Shown here: piece by piece, positions 1-5,552 of the stretch
Numbering within the stretch: the first letter of the stretch is position 1
How the letters are laid out: every line of letters begins with the position of its first letter
The notes under the pieces: generated by a model
The model's database searches: none
The model's input: only the letters and a program-made list of their open reading frames with translations
Told to the model about the DNA's origin: nothing
Source: Bacteroidales bacterium
GTDB taxonomy: Bacteria > Bacteroidota > Bacteroidia > Bacteroidales > UBA12077
NCBI GenBank assembly: GCA_030600625.1
Contig: JAUVLS010000062.1
Span: 1-7,345 of the forward strand
Direction: 5' to 3'
Length of the DNA: 7,345 bases
Translations under genes and position numbers: made by a program

Positions 1-1
1 T

Positions 2-811
2 GGAATGATTTGAGACTTTAATTTCAACAATTTGATTTAATATAAGATTGTAAATATTTTCTGTTTGATTAAAACTTTTAAATGCAACTTCAAAAGTGTT
101 TTGGAATTTTTTAGGTCGAACCAATTCTGGTTTTTCACCATTTTTTATTATCGTAAAAGCATCACCTGAAGCTGTTGATTTGCCATTTTCAATAATTACT
201 ATTTTGCGTGTTAGTTTCAAAATATCTTCTAAATGATGACTTATAATAACCATTGGGATTTGAAAATGATTATTGATTCTAAGTAAATACGAAATAATTT
301 GCTTTCTTTTAGAACAGTCAACATTCGAGAATGGTTCATCGAGTAAAAGTAATCTGGGTTGGGAGAGAAGCGCTCTTCCAATAGCAACCCTTTGTCGCTC
401 GCCACCTGAAAGCTGTCGTGGTTTTTTGTTGAGTAATGGAACAATGTCCAAAAGACTTACAATATCTTCAAATGAAATATATTGGGTTTTATTTTTAATA
501 TAAGGTTTGCTATATAATAAATTCTTTTTTACAGAAAGATGTGGAAACAGGTAATTTTCCTGAAAAACATAGCCAATATTTCGATTTTTACCTTGTACTA
601 TATAATCTTGTTCTATATCAACTAAAACCTCAGAATCGAGCTTTATTTTGCCTTTTTTTGGTGTATCAACTCCTGATAATAAATTGAATAATGTAGTTTT
701 ACCTGCACCACTAGGTCCAAAAACTCCGGTTATAGGACTATCTGTCTGGAAATCATAGTTAAAATGATTATTTCCCAATTTGTGTTCAACTGATTCGAAT
801 CTGATAATCAT
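2..811 (-). CDS. modC: ModC, molybdate ABC transporter ATP-binding protein (3' end cut by window edge)
   Basis: This is the cytoplasmic ATPase that powers molybdate import through ModB. The frame is open for 270 codons from the ATG at 811 and leaves the window without a stop. Visible motifs are Walker A GPSGAGKTT (residues 32-40), Q-loop YVFQE (Gln84), the ABC signature LSGGERQ (134-140), Walker B LLLLDEP (154-160), D-loop SNVD and the H-loop histidine in ISHH (about 192). After the nucleotide-binding domain, residues about 230-270 look like the start of the TOBE/Mop-type domain usual in ModC; the rest lies outside. The start is set by an ATGA overlap with the modB stop, which implies translational coupling. 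Assignment to molybdate rather than another anion rests on the modA and modB neighbours. Walker A is preceded by a compact N-terminus (SPITGVFGPSG), as in ModC-type ATPases. Confidence 0.9.
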   Translation of the reverse strand, partial: MIIRFESVEHKLGNNHFNYDFQTDSPITGVFGPSGAGKTTLFNLLSGVDTPKKGKIKLDSEVLVDIEQDYIVQGKNRNIGYVFQENYLFPHLSVKKNLLYSKPYIKNKTQYISFEDIVSLLDIVPLLNKKPRQLSGGERQRVAIGRALLSQPRLLLLDEPFSNVDCSKRKQIISYLLRINNHFQIPMVIISHHLEDILKLTRKIVIIENGKSTASGDAFTIIKNGEKPELVRPKKFQNTFEVAFKSFNQTENIYNLILNQIVEIKVSNHS

Positions 812-1491
812 CGTACAAAATATTTTTTCTTTTTATTCAGATATTCCGATGCAATAATAGCCAAAAGTGAAATAATTACAGAAATGATTACAAGCCGGGT
901 TACCTGCATTTCTTTGCCTGGAATTTGCATATTGGAATATACATTTAAGGCAATAGTTTGTGTTTTCCCCAATATATTTCCTGCAAAAGATATTGTGGCA
1001 CCAAATTCTCCCAGACTACGTGCAAAAGCTAAAACAGCACCGCTTAAAATTCCCGGGAAAGCCAGTGGCAAATAAACTCTGAAAAACGTACCTGTTTTTG
1101 ATGCTCCCAATGAACCAGATGCTTTCTCATAATTAGGGTCAACCAATTCGAATGCCGATTTCGTATTTCGAACAGCTAGTGGAAGTGAAACCACAACCGA
1201 AGCAATAATCAATGCTGCAAAATTGAATGCCAGTTTTATACCCATAGTTTCATAAAGCCAATGGCCAATAATTCCGTTTTTGCCTAATATGATTAATAAT
1301 AAATAACCCGTTACAACAGGCGGAGCAACTAAAGGAATATTTACCAATCCTTCTACCAAAAATTTTCCTGCAAAGTTTTTTCTGGCAAGAATCCAGCCTA
1401 ACCAAACCGCTAATGGTAATGTTAGTAAAGTGCTTGTTAGTGCAACCTTTAAGGTCAAAAAAATAACTGATATTTCTTCTGAACTAAACAT
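808..1491 (-). CDS. modB: ModB, molybdate ABC transporter permease
   Basis: This is the inner-membrane permease that forms the molybdate channel as a homodimer. It is 227 residues, the normal ModB length. About five hydrophobic segments are visible (near residues 8-32, 44-70, 90-106, 146-158 and 198-216). The cytoplasmic EAA loop that docks the ATPase is at about 123-147 (KASGSLGAS through LPLAFPG). The family hallmark RSLGEFGATISFAGN sits at 158-172. The start is ATG at 1491 with no Shine-Dalgarno sequence. The TGA stop shares four bases with the modC ATG. The gene follows modA after an unusually long 159-base gap. It could in principle carry tungstate or sulfate, but the LGEFGAT motif and neighbours favour molybdate. 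Confidence 0.93.
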   Translation of the reverse strand: MFSSEEISVIFLTLKVALTSTLLTLPLAVWLGWILARKNFAGKFLVEGLVNIPLVAPPVVTGYLLLIILGKNGIIGHWLYETMGIKLAFNFAALIIASVVVSLPLAVRNTKSAFELVDPNYEKASGSLGASKTGTFFRVYLPLAFPGILSGAVLAFARSLGEFGATISFAGNILGKTQTIALNVYSNMQIPGKEMQVTRLVIISVIISLLAIIASEYLNKKKKYFVR

Positions 1492-1543
1492 ATTAGATTA
1501 TGAAATTTAGCATTTTATTTCGGTTTAAGTATGTTAATCATCT

Positions 1544-1605
1544 GAAATTGGAAATTAGAAATTTGACTAACAACCAAGCCTTTTCCCAATTTCAAATTTC
1601 AATTA
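1544..1605. repeat. Imperfect inverted repeat between modA and modB
   Basis: The left arm AATTGGAAATTAGAAATT (1546-1563) pairs with the right arm AATTTCAAATTTCAATT (1588-1604). The pairing is 5 bp, a one-base bulge, 5 bp, one mismatch and 6 bp, around a loop of about 24 bases. It lies in the untranslated gap between modA and modB. It lacks a following U-run on the minus strand, so it does not look like an intrinsic terminator. It could be an mRNA-processing or stabilising hairpin, or a decayed intergenic repeat. The arms are very AT-rich, so chance is a real possibility. Confidence 0.45.
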
Positions 1606-1650
1606 CTATAACAGGTCAAAGTTAATATATTTCAAAAGTGTTGACTGTTT

Positions 1651-2436
1651 TTATGTGTTTTTGAAAAATGTTATAAATCCGTATTTATTTAAAACTTCTT
1701 TGGCTGTTTCACTTTTAAAATAATGATATAATTTCTGAGCGTTATAATTTTCCTTTAATAGTGCAATATAAAAAATAATCGGATCATATAATTCTTGTGG
1801 AACCTCATAAACAATTTTTACTTTATCTGATTTTATGGCTTCAGAATAATATACTATTCCCCAATCGCATTCACCTAACACTACATAATGTAAAACTGAT
1901 GTAACATCTTTTGCTAAAATAATATTAGTACGTATTTGATTATACCAGTTCAGAGAATCAAGTGCTTGTTTTGCATATTTGCCAACCGGAACATATTTTG
2001 GATCACCCATTGAAATTTTATCGTGTATTGCTGATTTAATATCAAATTCTTTTGTGAAATCAAGATTGACTTCGTTATTTTTTGGGCAAATTACAACAAG
2101 TTTATTTTTAGCCAATTCCGAAACAGAATTTTCAATTAATAATTCATTATCACATAAAAAATCAATCCATTGTTTGTTTGCTGAGATATAAATATCAGCC
2201 TCGGCACCGGCTTTAATCTGCCTGGCTAATACCCCTGAAGCAGCAAAGTTTCTTTCAGTTTCTATCTTATAAATTGATGTGAAAGAATCACAAATCTCAT
2301 TTGTTGGAAGCATAGTTCCTCCAGCTACAAATAACATAATGTTGTTATTATATTTTTCTTGACATGAATACTGAAGTCCTATAATAATAAATAGAAAGAA
2401 AAGTAAAAATGATTGTATGTAATCTTTAATTCTCAA
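1651..2436 (-). CDS. modA: ModA, molybdate-binding lipoprotein (probable TTG start)
   Basis: This is the substrate-binding component that captures molybdate outside the inner membrane and delivers it to ModB. It is 261 residues. Residues 1-24 form a basic-hydrophobic signal sequence, followed by Cys25 in LQYSC, a weak lipobox (Tyr at -2, Gln at -3). ModA-family blocks follow: FAASGVLARQIKAGAEAD (64-81) with the likely oxyanion-binding Ser67, YISANKQW (83-90), LAKNKLVVICP (108-118), MGDPKYVPVGKYAKQAL (143-159), DVTSVL (177-182) and GIVYYSEAI (193-201). The usual first loop AAASL is replaced by AGGTML. The start codon is TTG at 2436: an in-frame TAA lies eight codons upstream, no ATG lies between, and the first internal Met (34) falls after the lipoprotein Cys. 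An ATT four codons upstream is a less likely alternative. It is first in the modABC order. Tungstate specificity cannot be excluded. Confidence 0.9.
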   Translation of the reverse strand: MRIKDYIQSFLLFFLFIIIGLQYSCQEKYNNNIMLFVAGGTMLPTNEICDSFTSIYKIETERNFAASGVLARQIKAGAEADIYISANKQWIDFLCDNELLIENSVSELAKNKLVVICPKNNEVNLDFTKEFDIKSAIHDKISMGDPKYVPVGKYAKQALDSLNWYNQIRTNIILAKDVTSVLHYVVLGECDWGIVYYSEAIKSDKVKIVYEVPQELYDPIIFYIALLKENYNAQKLYHYFKSETAKEVLNKYGFITFFKNT

Positions 2437-2619
2437 AGTGTAATAAATGATTTATAAGAAGTAAAATTATAAAAAATTATTAAACATCGTAATTTGTAAC
2501 CGACTTTAGATAGTTGTTCTGTGCAGATTTTATTTTACTTAATAATTTTCTTTTAAAAGATATAATTGAAGTGAAAAACAAAAAATATTCTAGAGTTAAA
2601 GGACTGTGCAAAGGAGAGA
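2437..2619. other. Intergenic region upstream of modA, no gene seen
   Basis: This AT-rich stretch should hold the modA promoter on the minus strand. I found no exact Bacteroidota -7 element (CAAAnnTA read on the plus strand). The closest is CAAAGTGTA at 2434-2442, which has one extra base and overlaps the start codon. A short word CTGTGCA occurs twice, at 2519-2525 and 2604-2610. No open reading frame with coding character, tRNA or recognisable riboswitch is visible. The segment 2591-2620 is richer in G than its surroundings and has no assigned function. Confidence 0.4.
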
Positions 2620-2665
2620 GGCTAGTAATAAAAAAGGCTCTTAAAAAAAGAGCCTTTTACTAACC
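2620..2665 (-). terminator. Rho-independent terminator of dnaA with an extended lower stem
   Basis: A perfect 11-bp stem, AAAAGGCTCTT (2632-2642) with AAGAGCCTTTT (2648-2658), closes a 5-base loop. Read on the minus strand, the GC core is followed by a run of six T at the base of the stem, the classic intrinsic terminator shape, 48 bases after the dnaA stop. The stem can extend outward: GGCTAGTAA (2620-2628) against TTACTAACC (2657-2665), with one mismatch and a 5-base bulge. On the plus strand the T-run is only four bases, so any bidirectional use would be weaker. Confidence 0.82.
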
Positions 2666-2704
2666 TGTCTGCCGACCTATCTGCCGACAGGCAAGACAGG
2701 CAGG
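2664..2704. repeat. GC-rich palindromic intergenic repeat abutting dnaA
   Basis: This 41-base GC-rich island stands out against AT-rich surroundings. The outer arms CCTGTCTGCC (2664-2673) and GGCAAGACAGG (2690-2700) are complementary with one bulged base. The core CTGCCGACAG (2681-2690) is itself a near-palindrome. Inside are two tandem 13-base copies, CCTGTCTGCCGAC and CCTATCTGCCGAC, sharing a base at 2676 and differing at one position. It ends one base before the dnaA stop codon complement and touches the terminator stem. From memory, similar CTGCC/GGCAG palindromes are scattered between genes in Bacteroidota genomes; no copy number can be seen here. Confidence 0.7.
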
Positions 2705-2705
2705 C

Positions 2706-4139
2706 TTAAACTTTCAACTTTTTTTCAATTGATTCTATCTGACTTTTAAAACGTTTGTCTGTGTCCATTAAATTATTTACTGTTTTACAAGCATGTAGCA
2801 CAGTAGCATGATCTTTTCCACCTATCATAGCCCCAATAGAAGCTAAGGATGATTTGGTCATAGATTTAGAAAAATACATTGCTATTTGACGTGCCTGAAC
2901 AATTTCTCGTTTGCGTGTTTTCGATTGTAATAAATCAGGAGTCAAGCTGAAATAATCGCAGACAACTTTTTGGATATAATCAATAGAAATTTCTTTCTTT
3001 GAATTTTTTACTAATCTGTCGATCATTTGCTTGGCTAGTTCCAGAGTAATCTCTTTTTTATTTAAGGTTGATTGAGCCAATAATGATATTAAGGCACCTT
3101 CTAGTTCTCTAATATTTGTTGTAATGTGTGATGCAATGTATTCAATTACTTCATCTGGCATATCAATACCGTCATGATAAATTTTCTGACGTAATATTGC
3201 ATTTCGAGTTTCATAATCAGGAGCTTGTAAGTCAGCTGATAAACCCCATTTAAATCTTGAAAGCAAGCGTTGCTCCATTCCTTGCATTTCAACAGGTGCT
3301 TTATCAGATGTTAAAATTAATTGCTTTCCCGATTGGTGTAATTGATTAAATATGTGGAAGAATATATCCTGTGTTTTTTCTTTTCCTGCAAATTCATGAA
3401 CATCATCAATAATTAAAACATCTATCATTTGATAAAAGTGTAAGAAATCGTTTCTGTTATTATTTCTTACTGATTCAACAAATTGAGTTTGGAATTTATT
3501 TGCATTAACATAAAGAACTGTTTTTTCCGGAAATTGTTCTTTTACTTTAATTCCAATAGCTTGTGATAAATGAGTCTTACCTAAACCAGAATCGCCATAT
3601 AAAAATAGTGGATTAAAAGCAGTTCCTCCCGGGTTGTCACCAACAGCATCTCCTGCAGATCTTGCAAGTCTGTTACATTCACCTTCAACAAAATTATTAA
3701 AGCTATTATCAGGATTTAATCTGGGATCAACATGTAATTTTTTTATTCCAGGAATTATAAATGGATTTTTTATTGATTTTTCTTCAGAGCTAATGGGTAC
3801 TGTAACAGGTTTATTTTTTAATTCTGTTTTGTAGTTTGTTGGAAATTTTACAGTAAACGGTTTATTGTTTGAATACATGCTGTTTTCCATAACAACACTA
3901 TACTCTAATTTAGCATTGTCGCCTAATTCTTTACGAAGTGTTTTTCTTAGAATATCTATATATTGTTCTTCAAGATATTCATAAAAGAAAGGACTTGGGA
4001 CTTGAATAGTTAATACATCTCCTTCTAATTTAATTGGAACAATTGGTTCAAACCATGTTCGGAAACTAATTGAAGGTACATTGTCTTTGATAATTCTTAA
4101 GCAATTGCTCCAAATTTCATGATAGTTTTTAGTATCCAT
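2706..4139 (-). CDS. dnaA: DnaA, chromosomal replication initiator protein
   Basis: DnaA binds DnaA boxes at oriC, forms an ATP-dependent filament, melts the origin and helps load the replicative helicase. At 477 residues it is close to the usual length. Domain I is about residues 1-85 (conserved SFRTWFEPI at 25-33). Domain II is a short variable linker, about 86-140. Domain III, the AAA+ module, has Walker A GDSGLGKTH (182-190), Walker B LIIDDVHEF (242-250), sensor I LTSD (276-279), the arginine finger in RLLSRFKWGL (Arg295) and sensor II IRELEGAL (Arg344). Domain IV, the DNA-binding part, carries the signature GKDHATVLHACKTV (441-454). No key residue is missing. The ATG at 4139 gives the canonical N-terminus. 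It appears to be a separate transcription unit ending in the terminator near 2640. dnaN and recF are not adjacent, which from general knowledge is common in Bacteroidota. Confidence 0.98.
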   Translation of the reverse strand: MDTKNYHEIWSNCLRIIKDNVPSISFRTWFEPIVPIKLEGDVLTIQVPSPFFYEYLEEQYIDILRKTLRKELGDNAKLEYSVVMENSMYSNNKPFTVKFPTNYKTELKNKPVTVPISSEEKSIKNPFIIPGIKKLHVDPRLNPDNSFNNFVEGECNRLARSAGDAVGDNPGGTAFNPLFLYGDSGLGKTHLSQAIGIKVKEQFPEKTVLYVNANKFQTQFVESVRNNNRNDFLHFYQMIDVLIIDDVHEFAGKEKTQDIFFHIFNQLHQSGKQLILTSDKAPVEMQGMEQRLLSRFKWGLSADLQAPDYETRNAILRQKIYHDGIDMPDEVIEYIASHITTNIRELEGALISLLAQSTLNKKEITLELAKQMIDRLVKNSKKEISIDYIQKVVCDYFSLTPDLLQSKTRKREIVQARQIAMYFSKSMTKSSLASIGAMIGGKDHATVLHACKTVNNLMDTDKRFKSQIESIEKKLKV

Positions 4140-4186
4140 TTAACTTATAAACATTTAAAATTTTCCACTACTTTTTTAATTGTCTT

Positions 4187-4198
4187 AACAAATTTGTT
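4187..4198. promoter_or_regulatory. 12-bp perfect palindrome upstream of dnaA
   Basis: AACAAATTTGTT is a perfect 12-bp palindrome whose near edge is 48 bases upstream of the dnaA start codon. This is a reasonable place for an operator. Its low GC content means it could occur by chance in this sequence, and no regulator is known to me for this word. Confidence 0.3.
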
Positions 4199-4359
4199 TA
4201 AAAAAAAAGGAAAAAAAAAATTAAAATGTGTTGTTTTTTTGAAAATATATATATGGGTTTTTGTATCAGACTTTTAATTTTAAAAACTTTTTTGATTTTC
4301 GTTAAACGCCAGATAATCAGTACAGTGAGCTTTTCGTGTGTTAAGCTTTTGTTAACTAA

Positions 4360-4385
4360 TTGTTTAATTAAAATTAACTAAACAA
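4360..4385. promoter_or_regulatory. 26-bp near-perfect palindrome in the dnaA/MCE gap
   Basis: TTGTTTAATTAA (4360-4371) is complementary to TTAACTAAACAA (4374-4385) at 11 of 12 positions, around a 2-base centre. With so small a centre it fits a dimeric protein-binding site better than an RNA terminator. A further TTAACTAA copy lies just to the left at 4352-4359. Its distance from the dnaA start (about 220 bases) makes a direct promoter role uncertain. Confidence 0.35.
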
Positions 4386-4475
4386 AAATTTTATCAAAAT
4401 GATTTTTGAAATGAATATTCGTCAAAAAATTGAAATTTAGATTTAGTCTAAGCAAATAGAAGACTTTTTTATCTT

Positions 4476-5408
4476 TTATTTTTCATCTTTTTTTCCAAAC
4501 AAAGAAAAATGAACATATCGATTCGGATTTTCATTTAAGTCAATAATTAAACTATCCAAATCTGCTGCAAGATTATTTAGATTAATATACAAAGAATCAT
4601 TATTGATTAACATTCCAATTGTACCTTCTCCATTATTTATTTTATTTGCAATTTGACTAAACTCAGCCAAAGTTTTATTGGCATTTAAAATAGTTGCTTT
4701 AATATTGGCTTGTTCAATTGAATCGCTGATATTCGAGAAATTTGTTAATATGTTTGAAATTTGTTCGTTATTATTTTTGAGGTTGCTGGAAATGGATTTT
4801 GCATTACTTAAAATCGTAGCAAGTTTTGAATTTTCCGAATCAAGTAATTCGTTTAATTCATTAGTGATTTTGTTTATATTATCTAATGAATTTTTTAAGT
4901 TTTCTTTTCTTTGGTTATCAAAAATAGCAAGAACAGAGTCTATTGAGACTACCAAATCTTCTATTTTATTTTTTACAGGCAATAATTCATCGCTTAAGCT
5001 ACTTATTAAATCTTGCTCTAAGATTCCAATAATAGTATCTCCATTTGCATGATATTCTGTTGAATTGGAAAATTCCAGTTTAATTGCTTTACCCGCGATT
5101 AACGTTGCAGGAAAGATTGTGGCTTTTGAGTTTTTAGGTAAATTAATATCTTCTTCAACAGAAAATTTGACAACAATTTTATCTTGTTTAAACTTAAGTA
5201 ATTTTATTGACTCAACAACTCCAATCTTATAACCGCTTAAATAAACCGGGCTAGCTTCCTCTAAACCATCAATATTTGAATAAACAGCATAAAAAGAATC
5301 GTTTGTTGATAAAATATTTTTTCCTTTTAAAAAGTTAAATCCCCAGACAAACAGTGCAATAATAATGGCGGCAATAATTCCGATTTTAGCTTCCTTATTT
5401 AATTTCAT
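4476..5408 (-). CDS. MCE/MlaD-family phospholipid-transport protein
   Basis: MCE proteins form periplasmic rings or tunnels that move lipids between membranes, usually with a permease and an ATPase (MlaE and MlaF types). This one is 310 residues. It has one N-terminal membrane anchor (about 9-27) with the rest in the periplasm. The MCE domain spans about 37-115, including AVYSNIDGLEEASPVYLSGY (41-60), GVVESI and the FPATLIAGKAIKLEF block (99-113). A long helical region rich in Asn, Ser, Ile and Leu follows (about 135-295), likely coiled coil. The C-terminus NPNRYVHFSLFG (294-305) is typical of Bacteroidota members. The start is ATG at 5408. It follows the amidase on the same strand after 144 bases. 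No mlaE or mlaF partner is inside the window. Family assignment is firm; the exact lipid is unknown. Confidence 0.92.
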   Translation of the reverse strand: MKLNKEAKIGIIAAIIIALFVWGFNFLKGKNILSTNDSFYAVYSNIDGLEEASPVYLSGYKIGVVESIKLLKFKQDKIVVKFSVEEDINLPKNSKATIFPATLIAGKAIKLEFSNSTEYHANGDTIIGILEQDLISSLSDELLPVKNKIEDLVVSIDSVLAIFDNQRKENLKNSLDNINKITNELNELLDSENSKLATILSNAKSISSNLKNNNEQISNILTNFSNISDSIEQANIKATILNANKTLAEFSQIANKINNGEGTIGMLINNDSLYINLNNLAADLDSLIIDLNENPNRYVHFSLFGKKDEK

Positions 5409-5457
5409 CTTTTAATATTTTCAATTTATCTTAATAAAAATCTTAATCTAGTATCAT

Positions 5458-5484
5458 TAGTAACGATTAGTTAATTAGTTACTA
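5458..5484. promoter_or_regulatory. Inverted repeat with three ATTAGT copies upstream of the MCE gene
   Basis: TAGTAAC (5458-5464) and GTTACTA (5478-5484) form a perfect 7-bp inverted repeat with a 13-base spacer. The word ATTAGT also recurs three times in direct orientation (5456-5461, 5466-5471, 5474-5479). It lies 50-76 bases upstream of the MCE start codon, within the amidase-MCE gap. It could be an operator for a separate MCE promoter. No terminator U-run follows on the minus strand. Confidence 0.35.
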
Positions 5485-5552
5485 TATAAAATCTGTGTAA
5501 TGTTTATCTCTATTTAGTGTGTTTTATACATTGATAATTCATTTTTTAAAAA

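Larger units (their letters stand above)
4140..4475. other. 336-base AT-rich gap between dnaA and the MCE gene
   Basis: This gap holds the untranslated leader and presumably the promoter of dnaA, plus the 3' region of the MCE gene. Visible features are runs of nine A (4200-4208) and ten A (4211-4220), an alternating AT tract (4245-4253), a less AT-rich island around 4300-4350, and two palindromes listed separately. No match to the Bacteroidota -7 motif was found on the dnaA strand. One 8-of-9 match to a DnaA box, TTATAAACA (4145-4153), lies just upstream of the dnaA start. There is no box cluster, so I do not call an origin. No gene is seen. Confidence 0.55.

Noticed and set aside
884..1075. 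Plus-strand frame inside modB, and similar short frames within modC, modA, dnaA and the amidase
   Set aside because: All are complementary-strand or out-of-frame shadows of recognised genes with no independent support.
2664..2704. CRISPR-like repeat
   Set aside because: There are only two short tandem copies with no spacers; the palindromic symmetry fits an intergenic repeat instead.
2437..2705. Molybdenum-cofactor riboswitch or small RNA upstream of modA
   Set aside because: No conserved Moco-type fold could be recognised; the strong hairpin here is better explained as the dnaA terminator.
4445..4465. AGTCT/AGACT hairpin followed by T-run, as a terminator after the MCE gene
   Set aside because: The stem is only 5 bp with an 11-base loop, and the T-run is on the plus strand, opposite to the MCE transcript.
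4140..4475. Replication origin next to dnaA
   Set aside because: No exact TTATNCACA box on either strand and only one 8-of-9 match; AT-richness alone is not enough in so AT-rich a genome.
4678..5052. Plus-strand open frame of 124 codons inside the MCE gene
   Set aside because: It is antisense to a well-supported MCE-family gene; its hydrophobic residues arise from complementing Asn/Lys/Glu-rich codons.
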